The notes beneath the pieces are model-generated. The model did no database searches, was not told the origin of the DNA, and saw nothing but the letters and a program-made list of their open reading frames with translations. A stretch of 64,000 nt of DNA from Leptidea sinapis (taxonomy: Eukaryota; Arthropoda; Insecta; Lepidoptera; Pieridae), in the NCBI RefSeq assembly GCF_905404315.1, contig NC_066269.1, positions 4,526,001 through 4,590,000 on the forward strand. Direction: 5' to 3'. The translations under genes and the position numbers were made by a program. Numbering within the stretch: the stretch's first letter is position 1; each line of letters starts with the position of its first letter. Shown here piece by piece: positions 10,073 to 20,929 of this stretch.

Positions 10073-10899
10073 GCCCAGTTGGTGTTGCAGTATGGATCCC
10101 CTCCACAAGAATTGTATTAAGTTATAGCTGCCCAACTGTCACTTCGGTATTCACAGGGGAAGCAATTGCTATACTTGAAGCTATTTTATTTATTAAGTCC
10201 CATGGCCTAAACAATTCTATTATATTATCAGACTCCAAAAGCTGCCTTCAATCCATCCTCTCAAATCCATTTCGCTCAAAAAGTAGGTTTCCAATTATAC
10301 TTAAGATAAGAGAAAACTTGAAAGAGTGCTATGATCTCAACATCAACATAGTTCTAGCATGGATACCAGGCCATGCAGGTATAATCGGCAATGAAAATGC
10401 TGATGCTTGTGCCAGGTCAGCTGCTCATACAGGTTCCCAACAACATTCTCAAATCTTCTCTCATGACTTGTGCTCCACTTTGAAAATAAATATGTTTGAG
10501 AGGTGGTCAAACATCTGGCAGGTTTCCAAAACTGCTAAAGGCGTCTTTTATGGTGATATACAACCTGTAATCCCTTTAAAACCGTGGTTCTCGAAATTTA
10601 GATTCCCCAATAAATCAATAATATCAACAGTTTGCCGGTTACGCTTAAACCACTCTTGCACTCCAGTATTCCTAGCCAAATTAAGAATTAGAGACCATTC
10701 TCTATGTGAATGTGGACTTGATGAGGGAAATGTAGACCATTTATTCTTTAATTGCCCTTTAATGAAGTCTTCCTTGTACAACTTTATACCTCCTGAAATC
10801 CCCCGCCCCACCTCCATGAAATGCCTCCTCACCTTTGTTTTCACTCCTTTTGTAAATACTTTATGTAAATATATTAAACAGAATAATATTAAGTTATAA
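10039..10899 (+). CDS. LINE ORF2 continuation: RNase H domain (-1 frame)
   Basis: In the -1 frame relative to ORF2 the RNase H domain begins with FFTDASK (first catalytic aspartate), then GEAIAILEAI (glutamate), IILSDSKSCLQS (aspartate) and WIPGHAGIIGNENADACAR (histidine and final aspartate). The C-terminus has the cysteine/histidine cluster CECGLDEGNVDHLFFNC common to I and jockey ORF2 proteins. The first ATG in this frame (10069) lies inside the domain, so an independent start would lose the first catalytic residue. It is either expressed by -1 frameshifting at AAATTTT or inactivated by a one-base deletion. Confidence 0.8.
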   Translation, partial: KFFTDASKIHMSPVGVAVWIPSTRIVLSYSCPTVTSVFTGEAIAILEAILFIKSHGLNNSIILSDSKSCLQSILSNPFRSKSRFPIILKIRENLKECYDLNINIVLAWIPGHAGIIGNENADACARSAAHTGSQQHSQIFSHDLCSTLKINMFERWSNIWQVSKTAKGVFYGDIQPVIPLKPWFSKFRFPNKSIISTVCRLRLNHSCTPVFLAKLRIRDHSLCECGLDEGNVDHLFFNCPLMKSSLYNFIPPEIPRPTSMKCLLTFVFTPFVNTLCKYIKQNNIKL

Positions 10900-11136
10900 C
10901 TAACACAATAAATGTTTTATATAAGTAATATTATCAGTGTTTGTCCATTATTATCTAACAGCATGTATATTTGTTTCAGGTATAATAAGAAAATAAATCT
11001 GTTTTGATTCTGGGCACTGGTCATTACTATAATCACTTATAAATTCGTTTACACCGATCAAATGACACACTCTAAGCTTGTTGGTCTACTGAAACGTGAC
11101 ATTGGCGAGTTGTGGTGCCCCTTCCACAGAAGCCAC

Positions 11137-11159
11137 TAGAAAGAATAGAATAGAATAGA
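11137..11159 (+). repeat. TAGAA short-repeat tail of I-clade LINE
   Basis: About four consecutive TAGAA/AGAAT units close the element immediately before the right target-site duplication. There is no poly(A). Confidence 0.7.
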
Positions 11160-11698
11160 ATTCGTCTTCTCCAAAGTGTATATTTTAACAGTACTGCACA
11201 GGTCAAACTGGAGAAGAGTGAGAGGTGTCCGCCAAGGCGACCCTATTTCTGCTTAGTTCTTCACGGCAGTCCTAGAGATGATTTTCAGAAACGTTTTGGC
11301 CTAAATATAAACGGGGAAAAATTTAACCAATTTGCAGATGACAATATTGTATTATCGGAGGGTGAAAACCATCTAGAGCAAATGTTGCAACAACTTGCAA
11401 ACTAAAGTGCTAAAGCTTAAGGCTTGCAAATAAATGCGTCCAAAACAAAAATCATAACCAACTCCGGCACAACTGGTTCGATAGTAGTTAATAATGAAAT
11501 AGTAGAATATGTCACAGAATAAATCTATTTAGGACAATTATTAATAACCCATGAAAATAACATGAAGAAAGAAATAAACAGACGCATTTGTAATACTTGG
11601 AAAAGATACTGGTCCTTGAGTGAAACCATGAAAGGCACCGAAATATCTATGGGAATAAAAGGAAATGTCTGTAACACGTATATACCCTCGTGTCTAAC
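11160..11698 (+). pseudogene. RTE-clade reverse transcriptase, middle fragment
   Basis: The RTE element interrupted at 5624 continues here: IRLLQSVYFNSTAQVKLEK, then GVRQGDPIS, LNINGEKFNQFADDNIVLSE (the catalytic ADD) and KEINRRICNTWKRYW, with frameshifts and stops between. The frame breaks again at 11698, where a 255-bp segment is inserted, and resumes at 11954. Confidence 0.75.
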
Positions 11699-11953
11699 AT
11701 CATCATCAGCCGGAAGACGTCCACTGCTGACAAGGGCCTCCCTCAAAGATTTCCGCGACGATCTTTCCTGAATCATCGATCTTGACCAAATCGTCGGTCC
11801 ATCTTGTGGAGGGCCATGCCAACACTACGTCTTCTAGTACGTGGTCGCCATTCGAGGACTTTACTGCCCCAGCGGCCATCTGTCCGTCGAACTATGTGCC
11901 TTGCCTACTGCCACTTCAGTTTCGTAATCATTTGGGCTTTGCCGGTGACTTTG
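11699..11953 (-). mobile_element. 5'-truncated RTE tail, 255 bp
   Basis: On the minus strand this segment reads as the far C-terminus of an RTE ORF (DGRWG, VLEWRPRT, RRSVG-like) and ends in a GATGATGAT tail. It is flanked by perfect 7-bp direct repeats GTCTAAC (11692-11698 and 11954-11960). Removing it rejoins the host RTE frame as SCLTIGCQTWAPPDHL. A second copy of the same tail type is at 58002-58219. Confidence 0.75.
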
Positions 11954-12080
11954 GTCTAACAATTGGATGTCAAACTTGGGCTCCACCAGACCATCTCTCA
12001 GAAAACCAGACTGGATAAGAGTAGCTAGAGACTGAATAAAGTGGAAATCCTTAGAGGAGGCCTTTGTCGAGAGACAATTA
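11954..12080 (+). pseudogene. RTE-clade element, right fragment
   Basis: The host RTE frame resumes with LTIGCQTWAPPDHLSENQTG, matching the Y/I-GCQTW region expected after the PCLT motif on the other side of the insertion. The frame decays soon after. Confidence 0.6.
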
Positions 12081-13283
12081 TTAGTTAAGTTTTATTTAGA
12101 CAAAAGATAAGGTAGTTCTTATAATAAAGGCTATTTTGTTTTATTTTATTTATTTGATATAAAAGTGAGGATGAGATACATGAAGAATACCTACCAGTAA
12201 TATATGCTATGGTTTTTGCCACTGATTTGCTTGAGTTAAAGACATAGCTCTAAAATTAAATTACATGATCTATAGAAAAATTGTTATTTATTTTAGTCAA
12301 TTTAGTACCATGAAAATGTCACAGGTTTATGTGGGTACATCTACATAATATGAAATTATAAAGGAAATCATTTTGTATGTAATTTTTTTCTAAACATACT
12401 GATAAGATGTGGTGTTAGATTTATCTCATATTATTTACTAATATCATAATATATCTGCTCATTAAAATGTGTATGACCTTAGAAATGGAAATTTTAATTA
12501 CATGAAAAGACTGATACAGTGACAAAACCATATTAAGAAAACTACAATAATTTCTACCGCTTAATTCTAAAACAATAACATATTATATAGGTATACTTAA
12601 GCTAGCAGAACCTTACACAACCAATGAATATAGCGATATTAATTATTCTGAATACACACAACTTTAACTATTGCTGTTACAGTATCAAATAAATTTAGAA
12701 GTCTTGAACATTAATAAGCCTCTAAATATATTAACTTTAGAATTGAATATAATATTCGTACCTTAATCTATTAATTATGATTATAAGATTATATAGGTTC
12801 ACTACAGAAATTAAAACTAAAAATAAAAAATACATTAAATTACAAATAAGGTATTTGTATAAACACAGATTATTTCCAGGACTAGGTGGTGGTCTTTGCT
12901 TTTTATTAAGTTCAATTTGATCTTATTTGCTTAATGACAATCTTTTTTTAATGGTTATCATTTAAGACGGGTGATACAAGCAAAGCTCTCAACACAAAAT
13001 CAGTATTCATGCATGTATTAGTGCATGTTTAACCAGCTACACATCTTTACAATCCAAAGCCCTCCTATTGTCAGTAACAAAAATGTATATGGCAGTATGG
13101 AATTTATTACTACATATTAACCTTTTTTGATGCAAGATTTTCTATGATGTACAGTTTGTGCTCTAAGAGCAATGGGCCTCTTCTAAAAAGAATCACAGAC
13201 TATAACAAATTACTACAGAGGGGTACAGCAAAGCTTTCACTACTATCAAATTCTTACAGCAACTATAGAATTTTAAAGCTGAA
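12081..13283. other. AT-rich intergenic stretch, nothing recognised
   Basis: This stretch is very AT rich, with only short open frames and no recognised repeat end. It probably contains the 3' UTR of the minus-strand gene that ends at 13284. Confidence 0.5.
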
Positions 13284-15177
13284 TTAATTTTTGAGTAAAT
13301 ATGTGGCTTCATTTATGTCTGACAAAATCTTCAGAATAATATTATCATAGTGTAATGTGCTTTCTGGCAGGTTATCCTTCCAGGTTTCATTTGTCTCCCT
13401 TACCTTCGAATTAGCTTCCACCATCTGCAGGAAAAGAATAAAGCTATTAAAAAATTCAGAAACAATTAGATTGATGTGAAAACTATTTAGCAATTTACTG
13501 AGACCATGTTAGATAGGTGACCTTCAGGTGACACATACACTTTTTTTTGCTCCTATGCTACAAAAAAGGTAGCTGTAATGATCTCCTAATATTTTTTTAA
13601 TAAATTTCTCTACATTGTGGTATTTAAGGAACTTTCTTCCACATACAACCAAACCATAGAATGAGCATTCTTGAGCTGTCTTCAGGATATGACATGGGTA
13701 CCTTAAAAAAAAACAATTACAGAAAGAGTCCTGTGATTCCTCTGGTATTGCAGGAGTAAGTGTACATTCACACAGTGTTCTGTGTTTCTCTACCTAATTG
13801 GTTTTTTGCAGCATTTAGAATAGTGGCAACATGTTTACATGGAATCTCAATTCAGGGCCATCAGATTTAGTAATGCAAAATGTGCCTTGTGGACACATTA
13901 TTCGATTTTTCCAGATTTGATGTAAATATGATTTGGTAAAATGTGACTCCGTGTGAATGTAGTATATGGTGGTGACCAATTATCATCAGGTCACCCATAC
14001 ACCTAATTCTCCGCCAACTATACAACTATAGACCCCTCCAACACTCTTTACTGAACTAGTGTTATTAAGTGAACTACTGATAAGCCAATCAATCATATTA
14101 TAATGTTACCAAGCACAAAAATGGTGTGCTTCACCAACTTTCCAATACTTTACAGTTAATAGCCAGCTCAACCCCAATAATGTTATTGTAAAGCATAAAT
14201 AAGCCTACCAACACTTTGCTAGTGCTCAAATGTAAATTTTTGAAAGTGATTATTTTATTGAAAATACGGGACAAGACATGCAGGACATCCAGCTGATGGT
14301 AATTGATACACCCTGCCAATTACAATGCAGTGCTGCTACGGATTCTTGAAAAGTCGAAAAACTCTGAGTGGCACTACAATTGCCCTAGTCACCTTGAGAC
14401 ATACAATGTTAAGCCTCACTTGCCCAGTAAAGACACTAGCTACAGCGCCCTTCAGACCAAAACACAGTAATGCTTACACATTACTGCTTCACGTTAGAAA
14501 TAGGTGCCCAAAATCTAGCGGGCATCCTGTACAAAAGAGCCTACCATTGGATTATATGTACAAAGTAGACTCAAACTTATATTTTAATGATAAAAAACTT
14601 CATAAGATGATACAGACTGACCATGCAAATAATATATAATAAGGTATACCTGTGTGAACATATTCACATTTTCAATGAGGCTGCCCAATTTTTCTTCCAA
14701 ATTTACGTCACGGTTGCTTGTTGTATTAACTTTTATAGATAAAGTATTACTGAGTTGCTTTAAGCTCAAAGAATAATGAGTAAAATCAATATTGTCAATG
14801 TTTCTTTTTGTCAAGCTTTTGTTGCTGCTACAAGTGACAGTGCTTTTTCTTAGCTCCTCTGCATATATCTTCATTGTAGCAACAATATTCTCCACATCCC
14901 CGGTTTGCACCGGCATGTCAGGTAATCTTAAAACAGGAGTCGTAGATACAAGGAATTGATCTAGATTTTCATTCCTTACATGTGAATCGTCTGGCATCTG
15001 CCTCTGTTGAACATTTGGGATGCTGTTGTAAAGCGCCTGAACTTCGTGCATCATATTTTGAGAATCCGCCAGTTCTTTATCCAAGTCTGCAGTCATTTTC
15101 TCTAAATCATCAAGTTTTACAGATGCTTGGAGGAAATTAACAAAGCTCTGCGAGAAGGTATTCTCGTTGGAATTCAT
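13284..15177 (-). CDS. Uncharacterised coiled-coil protein, two exons
   Basis: Exon 1 is 15177-14650 (176 codons, donor GTATAC) and exon 2 is 13424-13284 (acceptor TTTTCCTGCAG). The join is phase 0 and gives 222 residues ending EATYLLKN. The protein starts MNSNENTFSQSFVNFLQ and is mostly helical: a heptad-like acidic stretch around residues 20-50 (LDDLEKMTADLDKELADS), a proline-containing middle, then a further helix to the end. No catalytic motif, signal peptide or membrane segment is seen. Length and helical content would suit a small subunit of a structural complex, such as a kinetochore or augmin component, but I do not recognise the family. It is head to head with IMP3, with two LINEs lying between them. 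Intron 1 holds a dispersed repeat. Confidence 0.7.
14282..14560 (+). repeat. Dispersed short repeat (family R1), intron copy
   Basis: This copy shares blocks such as CAGCTGATGGTAAT, GGCACTACAATTGC, CACCTTGAGACATA and CATTACTGCTTCAC with copies at 39745-39900, 49906-50105, 56105-56330, 62575-62765 and 63300-63570. It encodes nothing and has no visible tRNA-like head. It is probably a non-autonomous element. Here it sits in the intron of the coiled-coil gene. Confidence 0.7.
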
Positions 15178-15303
15178 TTTAAATAAATATCAGTTAAATA
15201 TGTTTAAAATATGAAAGTCTTATATATTCTGACGATATAGGAAAAAAAAACCATCAATTAAGGTGACCAAACTATATCCTGTACTTTTAGTTATACTTGA
15301 AAC

Positions 15304-15430
15304 TTTTTTTTTCTTCTTTTGGCAATAGCGTTTACTTTTTGCCAATAATAAAGATTGGGAAACTAAGTTTTTTTTTTCTTCTTTTGGCAATAGCGTTTAC
15401 TTTTTGCCAATAACGTAAATTAAAAGATTG
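15304..15430 (-). repeat. 62-bp tandem duplication at LINE copy B 3' end
   Basis: A unit containing TTCTTCTTTTGGCAATAGCG followed by TTTACTTTTTGCCAATAA occurs twice, at about 15304-15366 and 15367-15430. Each copy ends near AACTAAG. The GGCAATAGCG and TTTGCCAATA blocks are roughly self-complementary (TTGGCAA / TTGCCAA), so each unit can fold. Confidence 0.65.
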
Positions 15431-15433
15431 AAA

Positions 15434-15793
15434 AACTAAGTTAAAAAAAGGATACGGAACACGGGAAAGGATCAGATAAGTAGAAAGAGAATTGAAACGG
15501 ATATTAAAAATTTCATAAATATACATATATACTTGCTACTTCCACAATATTACAAATATTTAAACTTTAATATGATTCTGTAGAATGAAAGATGACAATA
15601 TTTTATAAAATTTAGGAAACTAAGTTAAAAAAGGATACGGAACACGGGAAAGGATCAGATAAGTAGAAAGAGGATTGAAACGGATGATAAAATTTCATAA
15701 ATATACATATATACTTGCTACTTACACAATAAATATTTAAACTTTAATATGATTCTGAAGAATGAAAGATAACAGTAGTTTATAAAATTTACA
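15434..15793 (-). repeat. 184-bp tandem duplication at LINE copy B 3' end
   Basis: The segment 15434-15617 is repeated at 15618-15793 with few differences. Shared text includes GGATACGGAACACGGGAAAG and TTTAATATGATTCTG. The second copy runs into the C-terminal coding remnant of ORF2, so the duplication covers the 3' UTR and the last codons. Confidence 0.75.
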
Positions 15794-17780
15794 TGGATAC
15801 ACAATTAGACAGGATATTATTATATGAACATTGAGAGATTTTAGATCATTCAGGAATGAGGAGCGGTCGTATAGAGAACATGAAAAGAAAATGTGATCTA
15901 GATCACATTTATCGGATTCACATTCACACATGTCAGTAGGTACAATTCCTAATCTATTAAGATGAACAGGAGTGCAAACATAACCTTACAAATTATTCCA
16001 AAGCTTACTCTTTAAAATACTTATTACGACATTATCATAGGCACAATTTATATCTAAGAACGCAGCTATTACTGATTTATTATTTAAAAATGATAATTGA
16101 ATATCGGAAATGAATGTACTTAAGCTATCAATAGTACTTTTCCCACGTCTGAAACCGAATTGAGATTCACATAATAGACCGTTATGCTCAATAAACCATT
16201 CTAAACGATTTTTTATAAGATGTTCTGTAATTTGTAATTCTGTTTCATCAAAACAGAAGATAGTGCGATTGGGCGATAGGCAGAATGGTCTGAAGAACAC
16301 CTATTAGGTTTCAGTACGGGAATTATTTCTTGACGTTTCCACGTGGAGGGGATGTTACCAGATGTCACTATGGAATTTATAAGATATAAAAAATAAAATA
16401 AAGCATCATCATCTAAATGAGAGATTAAGGAATACGGAATACAGTCTAGTCCAGGAGCAGAATCCTTAACATGTGACAATAGACCTTTTAATTCAGTGAG
16501 AGAAAACATACTGTTTAAACCAAAACAGTCTCATCATTATTTATATTTATTACAGGGTAACCAATTATTAAGTCTCCAGGAACGAAAGGTGGAGCCAATT
16601 TATCTAAAAAGCTATTAACTAAATGAAAAGGGATTGATTTTGGAGATGAATCTTTGTATGCAGATCTAAACCTTCTTATATTTTGCCATACAAGAGATGT
16701 TTTGACATCAGGTGATATTGAATAGCAGAAGTTTTTCCAGCTATCAAATTTCTTATTCTTTAGAAATTTTGAAGTTTCTGACATACTCTTTGTAAGAATT
16801 TCAAAATTCTCAGCAGTGGAACATTGACAGTATGTAATTTCAGCATCAAAGAGTATAATAATGTTCAGCATATTTTCTTCTCTTTACTGCCTCAGTACAT
16901 TCGTTATCCCACCAAGGAGGAGAAGGAATAAAACCCGAAGAGCTATTTTTAATTGGAAATATCTCATTGGCAACCTCAATAAAGATTCTTGCTAAAGAAT
17001 CTGCACACTGAGATTCTGTACCTGGATTAATTTTTTGGAAGTGTAATAATTTTGTTTTTTATTAGATCCTTATATAAATCCCAATCAACATCATTAAGCT
17101 TATATTTTAAGCGAGGAGAATATGTTTTATGTAATACTTTATTGTTATTATTGCAGGTTGGGAATGATAATAATAGTGGGAAGTGATCACTACCAAAAGT
17201 AAATCGTAATGGATCCCAGGACAAAGAAGAAGTAAGATTAGGTGTAGTGACTCTTAAATCTGGAGCACTTGGGCCCTCGTCAGGGTGAGAATGTCGTGTA
17301 GGACGACCATCATTTAATATACACAAATTTACTGAATCAAATATATCTATTAATGTGTTACCATAACTATTAGAAGATAAGTAGCCCCAGGTTTTATGGC
17401 GACAGTTAAAATCACCAAGGATCATAAAAGGCTTCGGAAGAATGGAAATAATATCTTTAATTTCATTTAAGATTGCAGAAGAAGGATGAGGTATATAATT
17501 AGATACATAACAGATATTTTCGACTAAAGCAGCAATAATAGAAAAATCATTACTGTGAGAAGGAATAGAGAAGAGAGAAAAGGAAAGAGGGTGTTTCACA
17601 AGCATGGCTACTCCACCATGCCCATCCACACGATCTTCTCTGAGACATGAATAACCACAAATATTAAATAAAGATCCTGGTTTCTCTTGAAGAGCACAGA
17701 TATAAGGTTTATATTTATTTAATAAATAAATAAGATCACTTTTTTTAGGAGTGATGCTTTGACAATTCCATTGCAGAATT
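15737..17780 (-). pseudogene. LINE copy B ORF2, deleted and frameshifted
   Basis: Reading down the minus strand, the endonuclease is recognisable (GHGGVAMLV, LGDFNCRHKTWG, SDHFPLLL), followed by the reverse transcriptase N-terminus (APGLDCIPYSLI, YRPIALSSVLMK, FGFRRGKSTIDS, FLDINCAYDNV). The text then jumps to the C-terminal cluster CECESDKCDLDHIFFSC. The YADD box and the whole RNase H region are missing. Several frameshifts separate the pieces. Confidence 0.85.
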
Positions 17781-17896
17781 CCATTATTTGGTTTATAAAT
17801 TTGAGTAATTGCAGAAACTAATAAGGCAGCGTTGGACGGTGAAAATTCATTCGATTGACTGATAGATTTTATAAGAGAAATAATTAAATCAATTAC

Positions 17897-19265
17897 TCAA
17901 GATTCCAAAGGCTTTTCATTTACTTTGTTAATTAATGCACATCCATTAGAGGGTTGGGGAATATTAAAATCCCTTAAAATTTCTTGGTGAGCAGATTTGT
18001 TTGGTGAGCTAAGTGTAGGTGGAGGCTTTGGTTTAACAAAAACAGTTTTTTTATATGAAGTATTGTTTATAGCTTTAGGTGTTGAATGTTGATGCTGGGT
18101 TGGAAAAGTATTAGGAGTGATGTTAGGTGATGAGAGTAATGTATCTGCATATGAAATTCGAGAGACAGATGGATGTATCTTTGAAGCTTCTGAATAGGAA
18201 ATACAGTTTTTAGCCATTGATTCCTTTATAGCTCTTTGTCTTTCATATTCTAAACATTTTTTATCAGTTGCAATATGGGAACCTTTACATAAACAACAAG
18301 ATATAAAATCATCTTGAATAGAGCAGTTATCACCAGTATGTCCTTGACAACATCTAAAACATCTTGGTTTAGATCTGCATTGAGATTTCACATGACCAAA
18401 CCGACAACAATTGTAGCATTGAATAGTAGGATATATATACAAGTCTACAGTAAGAGAAGTGTAGCACATATACACTCGATTAGGCAAAAACTGTCCATCA
18501 AAAGTAAATACTACAGCCTCATTTAAGATGGTTTTGTCATCAATCATCATCTTTCGTTTTATTCTCCTAATTTTTATGATTGGGCCACAGCCAATAGGAA
18601 CAGAAACATTATCTTTTATTTCCTCTTCGGACCACTCAGCTGGTATTCCTCTGACTATTCCTATTCTACTCACAGAAAATGATGGAATAAAAGCCTTATA
18701 TTTTTCATTTTCTAAATTTTGTTTTCAACAAAGTCATTTGCATCTTGGTACTTAGAAAAAGAAATAGATAACCTATTCCAGCCTATCCTTTTTAAACTTC
18801 CATTCACAATATTTTTAATAGAATTTCTTTTGAGAAAACGTCCAAATGTAACTGGATGTAAAGTAACATTATCATCGGGAGATGAATACTGTTTCTGAAT
18901 GTGTACAACAAAAGGAGCAGCATCTAATGAGTTATATAACAGCCTTGCAACAGGGGGCTGTGGCTGTTGTGGAGTGTCTGTGTTATTTTTTTGTATAGTC
19001 TCTACTACTATAGAAGAATTATTGCAGGAATCGAATTTGGAAGGAATTTGTTTGTCACTAATGTCTACACATTTGCAATCACTATCCTTAATATCCTTCT
19101 TGTCACCACGGTGTTTTCGACGTCTTTTATTACAGTGTCTGCATATTTTGGGTCGAGCTGACACTCTTTTACGGCCACTAGATGTCTGAGACACAGAACT
19201 ATCTGTATCCATCGTACTACCATCGTCATTATTGTAAATTGTAAATCATTCGGGGGGTCCATCAT
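17897..19265 (-). pseudogene. LINE copy B ORF1, frameshifted
   Basis: This is homologous over its whole length to the intact ORF1 at 158-1726. It is broken near the start, at a one-base deletion around 18715 in a T run, and again near the C-terminus. The second zinc knuckle reads CFRCCQGHTGDNC instead of CFRCGQGHSGDNC. Confidence 0.85.
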
Positions 19266-19484
19266 ATCATAGAAAAGTGAAGAAAAGAAGACTTACCAAT
19301 AGGATGAAATTTACACAAATAAACAAATTTACACTTTAATACAAACTAACTACTAAAATATATACAAACTACAACTTATCTGATCAAAATATCAAAATAT
19401 TTACATGAAATTTAAAAATAAAATGAAAAATTATCAAAATTACGTGCGACCGATCTTAAGTTTCCCGCCCTTTTTCCTTGAAAC

Positions 19485-19631
19485 CCTTGAAATAGAAAAC
19501 AGAATAAAAATGGTAAAGGTACTCTGTGTATAAAAAACACAGGTTAAATAAGCGGTACATTGTGTATTGGTATTTGGTAATATTGATCTGTGGTGGTTCT
19601 GTTTGTCAATAGATTAGAGTGTACAGTTTTG
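19485..19631. promoter_or_regulatory. Remnant of the shared upstream region
   Basis: This is unique sequence between two LINEs. With 15178-15303 and 25263-25461 it makes up the original gap between the start codons of the coiled-coil gene and IMP3. No specific promoter motif was identified. The assignment is by position. Confidence 0.4.
19618..19631 (+). repeat. Target-site duplication, left copy
   Basis: AGTGTACAGTTTTG is repeated exactly at 25249-25262, directly after the poly(A) tail of the plus-strand LINE. Confidence 0.85.
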
Positions 19632-19802
19632 GTTTTTTTTGGCGGGAACGAGTGAACGAAGGAAGGCGCGCTTATACAAAAAAAAATTGTTTAAATTATT
19701 GTTCATAGTGCATATATTTTTCATACTTGTAAATTGTTTATCCTGGTTTATAAATATTCGATTTTTGTATATATAAATTGTTAAGTGCGCTTCCCCATCG
19801 CC

Positions 19803-20921
19803 ATGGGGAAGCGTACAGGTAAAAGGCCGAAGAACGGCCAGAGCGACGCAGAACCAGCAGACGAACTTCCCCTATCCGAATCCTCGGTATCTGACGCGGA
19901 GGTGACTGAACGTCTCATTGTAAGAAGAAAGGATAAAGAGAAGTATACCCCTTATAGAGCGACAAATTATTATAGGTTATACGACGAAAATTCAAATAAG
20001 AAGGAATTTATTGTATTTCTCAATCGCAAGCAGGGTGAAGTCAAAATATCAGACAAGGACAGGTTGGGTCTGTCAAATGGAATCAGGAGGCATTGCGTAT
20101 CGGGTGTGTTGCACCTGAGGTCCGTTAATGCTTTTAAAGTTGGTGTTACCTTTGACCTGCCTAACAATGCGAATGTATTTTTAAAAAATGAAAAGTTACT
20201 TAGCGAGTTGGATATGGTTGCCTCAATTCCGGCTTCTGAAACGGAGGTCACTGGAGTTCTTACTTCTGTTCCCACTGATTACTCCAACAAAAAAATTCAT
20301 CAATTAATTGCATCGAGTAAAAAAGTTATTGCTGTGAGAAGGTTCATGCGGCGAGTAAAGGACCCACAGGGTGTTGTCTCCTTTGTTCCAACGCAAACTG
20401 TTGCAGTCACATTTGCATCAACGTTGTTACCTGAGTATGTAACACTTGATCACTGGAGGCATGAGGTTAATGTATATGTACCCCCTATTAAACAGTGTCT
20501 ACGCTGTATGAAATTTGGCCATATTGCTAAATTTTGTAGAAACAATGAAGTTTGTTCCATATGTTCTGACAATCACAATTTTAAAATGTGTCCAAAAACT
20601 TTAACAAAATGTGCCAACTGTGGTGGAGATCACATAGCTATCTCATCTACCTGTCCTCTGAAAAAACAAAAAATTGAAGAAAACAAAGTGAAGTCCCGTA
20701 GTGTTAGATACTCAGATCTCTTCAATGAATCTGCTTTCCCTCAATTAAACTCAAAGTATATTGACACACACCTGAGCAATCTTATAAAATCTGACAAATT
20801 TATGAACCTCTTGGTTGAAGCAGTTTTACAAATTTGTACAAATAAAGATAAGTTAACTATAAATTCAAATAGTATTAAGGAAATTCTGAATAACACTTTT
20901 AGAAAAAAGACACCTAGTTAA
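19803..20921 (+). CDS. LINE ORF1, gag-like CCHC protein
   Basis: This 372-residue protein starts at the first ATG (MGKRTGKRPKNGQ). The N-terminus is basic then acidic. The centre has a globular region (VPTDYSNKKIHQLI, TQTVAVTFAS), followed by zinc knuckles CLRCMKFGHIAKFC, CSICSDNHNFKMC and CANCGGDHIAISSTC. The C-terminal region is lysine/serine rich. It should bind the element's RNA. The frame is intact and ends 8 bp before ORF2. Confidence 0.9.
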   Translation: MGKRTGKRPKNGQSDAEPADELPLSESSVSDAEVTERLIVRRKDKEKYTPYRATNYYRLYDENSNKKEFIVFLNRKQGEVKISDKDRLGLSNGIRRHCVSGVLHLRSVNAFKVGVTFDLPNNANVFLKNEKLLSELDMVASIPASETEVTGVLTSVPTDYSNKKIHQLIASSKKVIAVRRFMRRVKDPQGVVSFVPTQTVAVTFASTLLPEYVTLDHWRHEVNVYVPPIKQCLRCMKFGHIAKFCRNNEVCSICSDNHNFKMCPKTLTKCANCGGDHIAISSTCPLKKQKIEENKVKSRSVRYSDLFNESAFPQLNSKYIDTHLSNLIKSDKFMNLLVEAVLQICTNKDKLTINSNSIKEILNNTFRKKTPS

Positions 20922-20929
20922 TTGTTATT

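Larger units (their letters stand above)
5625..11159 (+). mobile_element. Near-complete I-clade LINE inserted in an RTE element
   Basis: This 5.5-kb element has a 5' UTR (5625-5853), ORF1 (5854-7254), overlapping ORF2 (7205-10072, continuing in the -1 frame to 10899), a 3' UTR and a short-repeat tail of TAGAA units at 11137-11159. A pentanucleotide tail rather than poly(A) recalls the (TAA)n end of the Drosophila I factor. It is flanked by 15-bp near-identical direct repeats and interrupts an RTE reverse transcriptase whose frame resumes on the far side. All catalytic domains are present. The frame break before RNase H is the only obvious defect. Confidence 0.85.
15304..19476 (-). mobile_element. 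I-clade LINE, copy B (internally deleted)
   Basis: This second copy of the family at 1-1931 is complete at both ends. The 5' end at 19476 matches the 5' end of copy A. The 3' end at 15304 is a run of T on the plus strand (poly(A) of the element). It is flanked by 8-bp direct repeats CTTGAAAC (15296-15303 and 19477-19484). ORF1 and ORF2 are both broken. A large deletion joins the first catalytic region of the reverse transcriptase directly to the C-terminal cysteine cluster. The 3' end contains two tandem duplications. Confidence 0.85.
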
